The position numbers were made by a program, and so were the translations under genes. DNA of 56,632 nucleotides from CAKSST01 sp045535505 (lineage in GTDB: Bacteria; Bacillota; Clostridia; Oscillospirales; Acutalibacteraceae): assembly GCA_045535505.1 (NCBI GenBank), contig JAZSLU010000007.1, positions 1 through 56,632 on the forward strand, given 5' to 3'. How positions within the stretch are numbered: position 1 is the first letter of the stretch; each line of letters begins with the position of its first letter. Below, piece by piece: positions 43,538-51,433 of the stretch. Below the pieces are notes generated by a model. The model searched no databases and was not told the origin of the DNA. It worked only from the letters and a program-made list of their open reading frames with translations.

Positions 43538-44548
43538 ATGGTAAAAGTTGCTATTAACGGATTCGGTCGTATCGGCCGTCTCGCCTTCCGTCAGATGTTC
43601 GGCGCTGAAGGCTACGAAATTGTTGCTATCAATGACTTAACTGACGCAAAGATGCTGGCTCATCTTCTTAAGTATGACTCAGCTCAGGGTCGTTATGAGA
43701 AAGCTGACACTGTTATTGCTAAAGACGGTGCTATCGTTGTTGACGGCAAAGAAATTAAAATCTATGCTGAGAAAGACGCTAAAGATCTTCCCTGGGGCGA
43801 AATCGGCGTTGACGTTGTTCTCGAGTGCACAGGTTTCTACACCTCAAAAGCAAAAGCACAGGCCCACATCGATGCAGGTGCTAAAAAGGTTGTTATTTCT
43901 GCTCCCGCAGGCAATGACCTCCCCACTATCGTTTACGGTGTAAACGAAAACGTTCTTACAGCTGATGACAAAATCATCTCTGCTGCTTCTTGCACAACAA
44001 ACTGCTTGGCTCCTATGGCTAAAGCGCTTAACGAGTATGCTGCTGTTCAGTCAGGTATCATGTCAACCATCCACGCTTACACAGGCGACCAGATGGTTCT
44101 TGACGGTCCTCACAGAAAAGGTGGCCTCCGTCGTGCACGTGCAGCTGCTGTTAACATTGTTCCTAACTCAACAGGTGCTGCAAAGGCTATCGGCCTTGTT
44201 ATCCCTGAGCTCAACGGCAAACTCATCGGTTCTGCTCAGCGTGTTCCCGTTCCCACCGGCTCAACAACTATCCTTGTTGCAGTTGTTAAGGGCGAGAACG
44301 TAACTGTTGAAGGCATCAACGCTGCTATGAAAGCTGCTGCTAACGAGTCTTTCGGTTACACTGAGGAAGAAATTGTTTCTTCTGACATCATCGGCATCAG
44401 ATACGGCTCACTCTTTGACGCTACTCAGACAATGGTTATCGACCTCGGCAACGGTTTGTACGAAGTTCAGGTTGTTTCATGGTATGACAACGAGAACTCA
44501 TACACCAGCCAGATGTGCCGCACCATTAAATACTTTGCTGAAATCTAA
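43538..44548 (+). CDS. gap: Glyceraldehyde-3-phosphate dehydrogenase
   Basis: Glycolytic NAD-dependent enzyme, 336 residues. NAD-binding NGFGRIGR, Asp33 (specific for NAD), catalytic Cys152 in SCTTNCLAP, and the substrate loop NIVPNSTGAAKA are present. Codon choice (GCT, GTT, ATC, AAC, CTC) is more biased than its neighbours, as for a highly expressed gene. AAGGAGG precedes the ATG. Monocistronic with its own promoter and terminator; pgk and tpiA are not adjacent. Confidence 0.98.
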   Translation: MVKVAINGFGRIGRLAFRQMFGAEGYEIVAINDLTDAKMLAHLLKYDSAQGRYEKADTVIAKDGAIVVDGKEIKIYAEKDAKDLPWGEIGVDVVLECTGFYTSKAKAQAHIDAGAKKVVISAPAGNDLPTIVYGVNENVLTADDKIISAASCTTNCLAPMAKALNEYAAVQSGIMSTIHAYTGDQMVLDGPHRKGGLRRARAAAVNIVPNSTGAAKAIGLVIPELNGKLIGSAQRVPVPTGSTTILVAVVKGENVTVEGINAAMKAAANESFGYTEEEIVSSDIIGIRYGSLFDATQTMVIDLGNGLYEVQVVSWYDNENSYTSQMCRTIKYFAEI

Positions 44549-44570
44549 TTGAGGCAATAAAGTAACATCA

Positions 44571-44607
44571 AAACAGCATAGTCGTAAAACGGCTATGCTG
44601 TTTTTTT
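44571..44607 (+). terminator. Terminator of gap
   Basis: AAACAGCATAG and CTATGCTGTTT pair around an 11-base loop that can itself pair partly, followed by seven T. Confidence 0.9.
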
Positions 44608-44634
44608 AATCTACATACGAAAGGAATAACAGGT

Positions 44635-44688
44635 ATGAACCCCGACCCTGCTAGTTATCTAAGCAAATATAAAAACTCAATATTATAG
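44635..44688 (+). CDS. MgtL-like 17-residue leader peptide of the corA-like gene
   Basis: A short ORF with a good ribosome site (AAGGA, 9 bases before the ATG) encodes MNPDPASYLSKYKNSIL. The enterobacterial leader MgtL, which senses low Mg2+ through ribosome destabilisation on its acidic-proline start (Met-Glu-Pro-Asp-Pro), is also 17 residues and also precedes a Mg2+ transporter gene. Here Met-Asn-Pro-Asp-Pro precedes a CorA-family gene. The stop codon lies two bases before a strong hairpin. No M-box riboswitch is seen. Homology is not implied; the similarity could be convergent or chance. Confidence 0.6.
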   Translation: MNPDPASYLSKYKNSIL

Positions 44689-44690
44689 TG

Positions 44691-44729
44691 AACACAAAAT
44701 GCAAAGTCTTTTTGCGTTAATTTTGTGTT
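44691..44729 (+). promoter_or_regulatory. Leader hairpin before corA-like gene
   Basis: AACACAAAAT (44691-44700) pairs perfectly with ATTTTGTGTT (44720-44729); inside, GCAAA (44701-44705) pairs with TTTGC (44711-44715), leaving a 4-base bulge and a 5-base loop. No U tract follows, so it is not a simple terminator. A ribosome ending at the leader stop would cover the 5' arm. The hairpin ends 7 bases before the AGAAAGG ribosome site of the transporter gene. Confidence 0.7.
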
Positions 44730-44751
44730 TGCGCAGAAAGGTTTTGATAAT

Positions 44752-45699
44752 ATGATTAATTACTACATCACTCAAAACGGCTATCCAACCCAAATTGATG
44801 CACTTCAAAACGGTTGCTGGATTTCTATGATATCCCCCACCGAACAAGAGGTTAAAAAAATTGCAACTGCATATAGCATAGACGCAGATGCAATCAAGGC
44901 CGCGCTTGATATTGACGAGCGTTCACGTATTGAAACGGATGAGAACTACACAATGATACTTGTGAACATACCTATTATTGAAGCGTTCACCGATGAAAAA
45001 GAACTATATAATACGCTTCCCCTTTCTATCATAACGGTGGACGATGCCGTAATAACCGTATGCAGTCAGGACACCCCTATACTGCACCAATTTACAAAAG
45101 GCAAGGTAAAAGATTTTCGTACCAATATGAAATCACGCTTTATTTTGCAACTGCTTTATAAAATTGCATCCTTTTATCTTTTGTATCTGCGTGTTATTGA
45201 CCGCAAAAGTGAAGAGGTTGAAACCAAGCTTCACAAATCCACCCGTAATAAAGAGCTTATTGAGCTTTTAAAACTTGAAAAAAGCCTTGTTTATTTCACA
45301 ACGGCACTCCGCTCAAACGAAGTTGTTTTGGAAAAGCTGATGCGACTTGAAAGCTTTAAAAAATATCCGGACGATGCCGATTTGCTTGAAGACGTTATTG
45401 TTGAAAACCGTCAAGCTATTGAAATGGCAAACATCTACAGCGGAATTTTAAGCGGCACTATGGATGCCTTCGCATCGGTTATTTCAAACAATCTTAATAT
45501 AGTTATGAAAATTCTTGCCGTAATAACAATTGTAATGAGCATACCAACAATGATATTCAGTGCGTACGGTATGAACTTGCAACTTGGAGGTATGCCCTTT
45601 GCACAACACCCATTCGGTTTTTTAATAATTGTTGCTATTGCTCTTGGTTTAAGTGCAATTGTCGCAATACTGTTTAAAGCACTTAAAATGTTTAAATAA
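44752..45699 (+). CDS. corA: CorA-family magnesium/divalent cation transporter
   Basis: Pentameric channel-like transporter for Mg2+ (or Co2+/Ni2+), 315 residues. A large cytoplasmic N-terminal funnel domain with a long helix is followed by two C-terminal membrane helices; the signature YGMN stands at the end of the first (IFSAYGMNLQLGG). ATG at 44752 follows AGAAAGG by 9 bases. The leader peptide and hairpin upstream point to cation-dependent control. Members of the family differ in ion preference, so Mg2+ is the likeliest rather than proven substrate. Confidence 0.92.
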   Translation: MINYYITQNGYPTQIDALQNGCWISMISPTEQEVKKIATAYSIDADAIKAALDIDERSRIETDENYTMILVNIPIIEAFTDEKELYNTLPLSIITVDDAVITVCSQDTPILHQFTKGKVKDFRTNMKSRFILQLLYKIASFYLLYLRVIDRKSEEVETKLHKSTRNKELIELLKLEKSLVYFTTALRSNEVVLEKLMRLESFKKYPDDADLLEDVIVENRQAIEMANIYSGILSGTMDAFASVISNNLNIVMKILAVITIVMSIPTMIFSAYGMNLQLGGMPFAQHPFGFLIIVAIALGLSAIVAILFKALKMFK

Positions 45700-45701
45700 A
45701 G

Positions 45702-45733
45702 CAAAAACACGGTTTAATCTAAACCGTGTTTTC
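45702..45733. terminator. Bidirectional terminator between corA-like and MATE genes
   Basis: AAAACACGGTTT and AAACCGTGTTTT pair around a 5-base loop; the MATE stop codon is inside the stem-loop. Confidence 0.88.
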
Positions 45734-47087
45734 TTTTAAGCTTTTTATAAGTGTTTATTCCAAAAATCGTATGACCTATTGTACAGGCAACCCAAGAAAT
45801 AAGATATGCTATGTAAAGGCTTTCTAACGAATGAAACTGCGGTATCCTAAAAATGGTATATATCCAAACAATACGCACACCGCAAACGCCAAAAACGGAT
45901 GTAAGCATAGCCGTTATTGAGCGACCCATTCCGCGTACAAATCCGGCACATATTTCCATTATTCCGCAAACAAAATAAGGCAAACTAACAAATGTCATTC
46001 TCGAAATACCCGCCTGTATTGCCACGGGGTCGTCGGCAATATAAATGCCAAGCAGCTGTCTTGCAAACGCAAATGCCAACACTCCAAGTACCGACGTTAT
46101 TGAAAACATTGTTATTATGTTAGTTTTAACAACCTGAGGCAAGCGTTTGATGTTACCCGCACCGACATTTTGTCCTACGAAATTCAAGGTTGTCTGATAG
46201 AATGAATTCATTGCAATATATACAAAGCCTTCTATATTACCTGCAGCCGCAATACCGGCAACCGCAGATGCACCAAACGAGTTGCCAGCCGACTGTATAA
46301 TTACATTTGATAAAGCAAACACGGTGCTTTGTACACCTGCTGGTAATCCAATACTTATAATTTTTCTAAACGCCGTCTTATCGATTTTCATTTGGCGTAT
46401 TTCAAACTTCCAAACCTCGTTTGTGCGCATAAGACGTAATATTACCAAAATTGCGGCAATAAGTTGTGATACCACAGTTGCAACCGCGACACCCGCAACA
46501 TCCATATCAAATACGGTAACAAAAAACACATTTAAAACAACGTTGGCAATTCCGCCTATTGTAAGGTATTTAAACGGACTTTTAGTGTCACCTACCGCCC
46601 TCAAAATTGCAGCACCGAAGTTATAAAGTAAACAGAAAATTATACCGCCAAAATATATTCGCATATAAAGTGCCGATTTGGACAATATTTCATCAGGCGT
46701 ATCCATAATAGTGAGAATGGGTTTGCAAAATACAACACCCAAAATTGATAAAATTATGCCGCCTATCAGAGCAATTGGTATCGCAGTATGTATTGTTTTT
46801 TTAACACCCTCATTATCCTTTGCGCCGACAGAGTTTGCAACAACAACACTAACGCCGGTTGAAATACCAATAAACAGATTAACAAATAAGCTTGTTAAAG
46901 CGCTTGTTGCACCAACCGCACCCACAGAGGTACTGCCGCAAAAGCGGCCTACAACAATCAAATCGGCCGCGTTGAACAGCAACTGCAAAACACCGGTTAA
47001 AATAATCGGTATTGTATAACGCACAACGTTGCTGAACAATGGGCCGTGTACCATATCAATATTTACTTTTTTTCCATGCGTTGACAT
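45714..47087 (-). CDS. MATE family efflux transporter
   Basis: Cation/drug antiporter of 457 residues with about twelve membrane segments in two homologous halves. The N-terminal MVHGPLFSNVVRYTIPIILTG and LFNAADLIVVGRFCG blocks are typical of the DinF/NorM-like Clostridia group. Substrate cannot be inferred. It has its own promoter. Confidence 0.92.
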   Translation of the reverse strand: MSTHGKKVNIDMVHGPLFSNVVRYTIPIILTGVLQLLFNAADLIVVGRFCGSTSVGAVGATSALTSLFVNLFIGISTGVSVVVANSVGAKDNEGVKKTIHTAIPIALIGGIILSILGVVFCKPILTIMDTPDEILSKSALYMRIYFGGIIFCLLYNFGAAILRAVGDTKSPFKYLTIGGIANVVLNVFFVTVFDMDVAGVAVATVVSQLIAAILVILRLMRTNEVWKFEIRQMKIDKTAFRKIISIGLPAGVQSTVFALSNVIIQSAGNSFGASAVAGIAAAGNIEGFVYIAMNSFYQTTLNFVGQNVGAGNIKRLPQVVKTNIITMFSITSVLGVLAFAFARQLLGIYIADDPVAIQAGISRMTFVSLPYFVCGIMEICAGFVRGMGRSITAMLTSVFGVCGVRIVWIYTIFRIPQFHSLESLYIAYLISWVACTIGHTIFGINTYKKLKRKHGLD

Positions 47088-47127
47088 AAAACGTCATCTC
47101 CAAACTATTCGCATAGTCACCACTAAT

Positions 47128-47156
47128 GTTATACCTCAAATATTATCAAATGTCAA
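47128..47156 (-). promoter_or_regulatory. Promoter of MATE gene
   Basis: TTGACA (47151-47156), 17-base spacer, TATAAC (47128-47133) on the minus strand. Confidence 0.75.
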
Positions 47157-47200
47157 TTAAAACCGCACCATATAAAACCACTTTTTTATATGCATCTGAC

Positions 47201-47214
47201 TGCATAAAATTGCA
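47201..47214 (+). promoter_or_regulatory. ARG-box-like operator upstream of amino acid ABC operon
   Basis: TGCATAAAATTGCA matches the ArgR half-site pattern TGMAT-WWWW-ATKCA at 13 of 14 positions and lies 8 bases upstream of the -35. Its left part also forms an inverted repeat with TATGCA at 47189-47194. Suggests arginine-dependent control, but ArgR binding is inferred only. Confidence 0.35.
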
Positions 47215-47221
47215 AACAGAG

Positions 47222-47236
47222 GTTGACAAAGTCAAC
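47222..47236 (+). promoter_or_regulatory. Palindrome overlapping the ABC operon promoter
   Basis: GTTGAC-AAA-GTCAAC is a perfect 15-base inverted repeat that includes the -35 hexamer, a position suited to a repressor. Confidence 0.45.
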
Positions 47237-47251
47237 ATTTTGTTGTATTTT
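47223..47251 (+). promoter_or_regulatory. Promoter of amino acid ABC operon
   Basis: TTGACA (47223-47228), 17-base spacer, TATTTT (47246-47251). Confidence 0.65.
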
Positions 47252-47306
47252 ATGAGTACTGTTTTGTATTATATAATATTATATATTATTCGAAAGGATA
47301 CATATT

Positions 47307-48005
47307 ATGGAATGGTTTTCAGCATGGTGGGCTGATATTGTCGCTGACTTTACCAAGTGCTTTATAAAATATGACCGTTACACACTTTTAATTGATGGTA
47401 TCGGTGTTACAATTAAGGTGTCCTTACTGTCAATCTGCATTGGTCTTGTAATTGGCTTTTTTATTGCACTTTGCAGCCTTTCAAAAAACAAAGGCATTCG
47501 TGCCGTTGGCAAGGTTTACACCGACGTTATACGAGGAACTCCGTCGGTTACACAGCTTATGATTATCTACTTTGTTGTGTTTGCTACGGTTAATATAGAT
47601 AAATGGATTATTGCGTCCATTGCTTTTGGTATTAACTCCGGCGCTTATATTTCAGAGATTATTCGCGCAGGAATTCTTTCAATTGACAAGGGTCAAACCG
47701 AAGCGGGCCGTTCTCTCGGTCTTAATTCGTCACAGACAATGTGCTTTATTGTTGCGCCTCAGGCAATCAAAAACATTTTTCCCGCACTTTGTAACGAGTT
47801 TATTACTCTTATAAAAGAAACTGCTATTGTCGGTTATGTTGGCCTTATGGACATACAAAAAGCGGGTGACTTCATTAAGAGTGATACATTTAACGCATTT
47901 ATGCCTCTTATAGGCACCGCCATTATTTATTTCGTTCTTATAAAAATTCTTACCCTTTGCCTTGGTGTTATTGAAAACCAACTGCGCAAATCTGAAAAAA
48001 GATAA
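47307..48005 (+). CDS. Polar amino acid ABC transporter permease
   Basis: Membrane subunit of a HisM/GlnP-type importer, 232 residues with about five membrane helices. The cytoplasmic EAA loop that contacts the ATPase is EAGRSLGLNSSQTM, and IRGTPSVTQLMIIYF is typical of the amino-acid subgroup. A single permease gene implies a homodimeric pore. First gene of permease-ATPase-binding protein. Confidence 0.94.
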   Translation: MEWFSAWWADIVADFTKCFIKYDRYTLLIDGIGVTIKVSLLSICIGLVIGFFIALCSLSKNKGIRAVGKVYTDVIRGTPSVTQLMIIYFVVFATVNIDKWIIASIAFGINSGAYISEIIRAGILSIDKGQTEAGRSLGLNSSQTMCFIVAPQAIKNIFPALCNEFITLIKETAIVGYVGLMDIQKAGDFIKSDTFNAFMPLIGTAIIYFVLIKILTLCLGVIENQLRKSEKR

Positions 48006-48023
48006 TCAAGGAGGACAACTTTT

Positions 48024-48746
48024 ATGATAAAAGTTAATAACTTACATAAAACTTTTGACAAATTAGAAGTCCTCTGTGGAATAAATGAAGAAATTCACAA
48101 AGGCGAGGTTGTTGTGGTTATTGGCCCCTCAGGCTCAGGCAAAAGTACCTTTTTACGTTGCTTGAACCTGCTTGAAACACCCAATGACGGTGAAATTTTT
48201 GTTGACAACCAGCAAATTAATGCACCTAAGGTTGATGTTAACAAGGTGCGTCAAAAAATGGGTATGGTGTTCCAGCACTTTAATCTCTTCCCTCACCTTA
48301 CCGTCAAAGAAAATATAACACTCTCCCCTGTTAAACTTAAAATTATGACAAAAGAACAAGCCGACAAAAAGGCTATTGAACTTTTAGATATTATTGGTCT
48401 TACCGAGAAAGCCGATTCTTATCCATCTCAGCTTTCTGGTGGACAAAAACAGCGTGTTGCCATTGCACGAGCACTTGCAATGGAACCGGAAATTATGCTC
48501 TTCGACGAGCCCACTTCTGCGCTTGATCCCGAAATGGTCGGTGAAGTTCTTGACGTTATGAAAGACCTTGCAAAAAGCGGCATGACCATGGTAGTTGTAA
48601 CTCACGAAATGGGCTTTGCAAAAGAGGTTGGCTCAAGAGTGCTGTTTATGGACCAAGGCCTTATAGTTGAACAAGGTAAGCCCGACCAAATTTTCGGCAA
48701 CCCTCAAAACGAGCGTACAAAACAGTTTTTAAGCAAGGTGTTATAA
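48024..48746 (+). CDS. Polar amino acid ABC transporter ATP-binding protein
   Basis: GlnQ/HisP-type ATPase, 240 residues. Walker A GPSGSGKST, Q loop FQHFNLFPHLT, signature LSGGQKQRVAIARAL, Walker B IMLFDEPTSALD and H loop VVTHEMGFA are complete. It starts 18 bases after the permease gene behind AAGGAGG. Confidence 0.97.
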   Translation: MIKVNNLHKTFDKLEVLCGINEEIHKGEVVVVIGPSGSGKSTFLRCLNLLETPNDGEIFVDNQQINAPKVDVNKVRQKMGMVFQHFNLFPHLTVKENITLSPVKLKIMTKEQADKKAIELLDIIGLTEKADSYPSQLSGGQKQRVAIARALAMEPEIMLFDEPTSALDPEMVGEVLDVMKDLAKSGMTMVVVTHEMGFAKEVGSRVLFMDQGLIVEQGKPDQIFGNPQNERTKQFLSKVL

Positions 48747-48792
48747 CCAAACACCTAAATTAAAATAATTTTTTATAAAGGAGAAAACTAAA

Positions 48793-49563
48793 ATGAAAAA
48801 GCTTATGAAAATCGCAGCGCTTATTCTTGCTGTTGCAATGCTCGCAACTTGCTTTGTTGCTTGCGGCAAGAAAGACGCAAAAAACACCATCGTTTTCGGT
48901 ACCAACGCAGAATTCCCTCCCTTTGAGTTTGTTAACGCTAAAGGTGGCGTAATTGAAAACTTTGACGGTATCGACATCGCAATCGCAAAAAAGATTGGTG
49001 AAGACAACGGCATGACAGCAAAAATTTCTAACATGGAATTTGACTCATTGCTTATTGCTATCCAAAACGGACAAATTGATGCTGCAATCGCAGGTATGAC
49101 CGTTACTGATGAACGTAAAGAAGAGGTTGACTTCTCTGTTCCCTACTACACCGCTACACAGGTTATGCTGGTTAAAGCAGATTCAACAGTTGCTTCTGCA
49201 AAAGACCTTAAGGACAAGAAAATTGTTGTTGTTCAGGGCTACACAGGTGAAGTTTGTGTAAAGGATATGGGTTACAAATATGAAGCTTTCAAAAAAGGCA
49301 CAGAGGCTGTTTTGGAAGTTGTTAACGGCAAAGCCGAAGTTTTTGTTATTGACTCTGCAACTGCTGACGAATATCTTGCACAAAACGAAGGCTTAAAGAT
49401 TGTTAAAGACGCCGAAGCTTTTGAGGCTGAGGAATATGCAATCGCTGTTAAAAAAGGCAACACCGATCTTCTTAACAAAATTAACGCTTCTGTTCAAAAA
49501 ATGTTGGACGACGGCACAATCTCAAAGCTTGGTGCACAATATTCAGGTGTTGACGCTGAATAA
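48793..49563 (+). CDS. Amino acid ABC transporter substrate-binding lipoprotein
   Basis: Extracellular solute-binding protein (family 3), 256 residues, anchored by a lipoprotein signal with lipobox FVAC. The ligand-binding blocks are FGTNAEFPPFEF, GQIDAAIAGMTVT and VDFSVPYYTATQVM. Ligand is a polar amino acid; the operator upstream hints at arginine. Last gene of the operon, followed by a strong terminator. Confidence 0.95.
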   Translation: MKKLMKIAALILAVAMLATCFVACGKKDAKNTIVFGTNAEFPPFEFVNAKGGVIENFDGIDIAIAKKIGEDNGMTAKISNMEFDSLLIAIQNGQIDAAIAGMTVTDERKEEVDFSVPYYTATQVMLVKADSTVASAKDLKDKKIVVVQGYTGEVCVKDMGYKYEAFKKGTEAVLEVVNGKAEVFVIDSATADEYLAQNEGLKIVKDAEAFEAEEYAIAVKKGNTDLLNKINASVQKMLDDGTISKLGAQYSGVDAE

Positions 49564-49583
49564 TTTAATTTAATATCATTTTT

Positions 49584-49616
49584 AAACCGTCTGAAAATTT
49601 TTCAGACGGTTTTTTT
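49584..49616 (+). terminator. Terminator of ABC operon
   Basis: AAACCGTCTGAAAA and TTTTCAGACGGTTT pair closely and run into a T tract. Confidence 0.92.
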
Positions 49617-49714
49617 GTTAACAAATTTATACTATTATTATATAAAAATATATGGTATTATTTTTATATAACGTTGGGCAATATAAATACATAATTATAA
49701 TTGGAGTTTTACTT

Positions 49715-50224
49715 ATGGAATTTTTAATTGTTGTTGATATGCAAAACGATTTTATCAGCGGTGCACTTGGCAGTGACGATGCAAAAAGCATAGTTGTCAA
49801 TGTTGTGGATAAAGTTAAAAACTTTAAAGGAACTGTTATTTTTACACGTGATACCCACGCAACCGATTATCTTGAAACACAGGAAGGTAAAAACCTGCCC
49901 GTAGAGCATTGCATTGTAAATACTGACGGTTGGCAAATTTGCGATGAACTCTTACCCTTTGTCAATGACAACGTTGTAAACAAAGCCACCTTCGGCAGCA
50001 ACGATTTGCCCGAAATAATAAAGCGCACCGACGCTTGTCCAAAAAAAATTACCTTGTGCGGTCTTTGCACAGATATTTGTGTTATTTCAAATGCTTTTGT
50101 TTTGAAAACCGCCTTTCCCGAAACAGTCATTGAAATTGATGCCGCTTGTTGTGCAGGAGTAACAAAAGATAGTCATAACAATGCACTCGCCGCCATGAAA
50201 GCCGTTCAAATCAATATTGTTTAA
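49715..50224 (+). CDS. Cysteine hydrolase, isochorismatase/nicotinamidase-like
   Basis: Isochorismatase-fold hydrolase of 169 residues. The catalytic triad is visible as Asp8 (VVDMQNDF), Lys90 (VNKATF) and Cys122 (LCTDICV). RDTHATDYLETQEG and GKNLPVEHC match the family region around the metal ligands of nicotinamidases, so nicotinamide-to-nicotinate conversion is a fair guess. ATG at 49715 follows TTGGAG by 8 bases. The SanA-like gene starts 11 bases later. Confidence 0.88.
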   Translation: MEFLIVVDMQNDFISGALGSDDAKSIVVNVVDKVKNFKGTVIFTRDTHATDYLETQEGKNLPVEHCIVNTDGWQICDELLPFVNDNVVNKATFGSNDLPEIIKRTDACPKKITLCGLCTDICVISNAFVLKTAFPETVIEIDAACCAGVTKDSHNNALAAMKAVQINIV

Positions 50225-50235
50225 AGGAAATTAAA

Positions 50236-50913
50236 ATGAGAATAATTTTTAAGTTATTAAAAAGGCTAATGGTATTTGCTTTATGTCTTACGCTTTTTTG
50301 CGGCATTGCCTTTGTTAGCATCAACCTTTACATAAAAGGTGTTACAAAAAAGAATATTATAACAACCGAGCAGACACAAAGTTTAGATAAGGCTGACTGC
50401 ATTATTGTTCTTGGCTGTCAGGTTAAACCCGGCGGTACGCCCAGCCACATGTTGCAGGACCGCCTTGACCGCGCCATTGAATTATACAAAGCGGGTGTTG
50501 CACCAAAGCTGTTGATGAGCGGTGACCACGGCACTAAGGAATATGACGAGGTACACGCCATGAAAAACTATGCTATTAATGCGGGTGTGCCAAGCGAAGA
50601 TATTTTTATGGACCACGCAGGTTTTTCCACCTATGAAAGCATTTATAGAGCTAAAGAGATTTTTGAAGCAGAAAATGTTATAATCGTAACACAAGAATAT
50701 CACTTATACCGTGCGCTTTACATAGCAAAACAGTTCGACCTCAAAGCAAACGGTGTAACCTGCGACTATCGCACTTATGCAGGTCAGTCGGTACGCGATG
50801 TGCGCGAATTTCTTGCACGGGTTAAAGATTTTGCCAAATGTATTTTTAAACCCGAGCCTACCTATTTGGGTGATGCCATTCCCGTAAACGGCAACGGCGA
50901 TGTTACAAATTAA
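50236..50913 (+). CDS. YdcF/SanA-family membrane protein (DUF218)
   Basis: A 225-residue protein with one N-terminal membrane helix and an external DUF218 domain: IIVLGCQVKPGGTPSHMLQDRL, LLMSGDHGTKEYDE and ESIYRAKEIF are conserved. SanA and ElyC of enterobacteria affect envelope integrity and vancomycin sensitivity; the reaction is unknown. AAAGGA precedes the ATG. Confidence 0.9.
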   Translation: MRIIFKLLKRLMVFALCLTLFCGIAFVSINLYIKGVTKKNIITTEQTQSLDKADCIIVLGCQVKPGGTPSHMLQDRLDRAIELYKAGVAPKLLMSGDHGTKEYDEVHAMKNYAINAGVPSEDIFMDHAGFSTYESIYRAKEIFEAENVIIVTQEYHLYRALYIAKQFDLKANGVTCDYRTYAGQSVRDVREFLARVKDFAKCIFKPEPTYLGDAIPVNGNGDVTN

Positions 50914-50929
50914 GAAAGGAAGCGTTTAT

Positions 50930-51433
50930 ATGAAAAAAGCTTTTACTATTTTGCTTTGTGCGATTATAGTTTTCTTGCTTATCGGTTGTAGCACAAAAAA
51001 CAACAATACAAATCTTTATATATCATCTTCACAAAGCAGCCCTGCAGACAACGGTGTTAGCATCCGCTTCGTAGAATCTAATCTCGAAGGCGATAAGCCA
51101 TATCTTGATATTGAATGGGTAAATGAATCTAACCAAGAAAAAAACTTTGGTCTGCAGTTTAACATTTATAAAGTTAAAAACGGGAAAATGATAAGTTGTG
51201 CAACCGAAGATTTATATTTTAACTTGATTGCAATCATTTTGAGCCCGAATAGTTCTCAAACAGAGCGTTATTATCTGAATGCTTTCGATTTATCCAAAGA
51301 AGGTACATATCGCTTTACGGTTGAAGATAACCCCGACCGAGAACTTTGGATTGATTTTGAAATAACAAAAAACACCGCCATATCAAACGTAGGCGGTGTG
51401 GATAGTTCAAATGTAAAGGCAATTACACAATAA
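50930..51433 (+). CDS. Small lipoprotein of unknown function
   Basis: A 167-residue protein with a lipoprotein signal (lipobox LIGC, Cys about 20), an Asn/Ser-rich linker and a compact beta-rich domain with an immunoglobulin-like feel (YLDIEWVNESNQEKNFGLQF, YRFTVEDNPDRELW). Similar domains in Clostridia lipoproteins are annotated as unknown. The ATG at 50930 follows GAAAGGAAG. Its 3' end overlaps the convergent lipoate ligase gene by 11 bases. Confidence 0.75.
   Translation: MKKAFTILLCAIIVFLLIGCSTKNNNTNLYISSSQSSPADNGVSIRFVESNLEGDKPYLDIEWVNESNQEKNFGLQFNIYKVKNGKMISCATEDLYFNLIAIILSPNSSQTERYYLNAFDLSKEGTYRFTVEDNPDRELWIDFEITKNTAISNVGGVDSSNVKAITQ

Noticed and set aside
44560..44634. A distinct promoter for the leader peptide and corA-like gene
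   Set aside because: Only weak hexamers (TTGCTG-17-TAAAGT at 44535-44563, TTTAAT at 44605) are present; read-through from gap is equally possible, so none was listed.
44691..44729. Hairpin read as an intrinsic terminator
   Set aside because: No U run follows on either strand, so it was kept as a leader structure instead.
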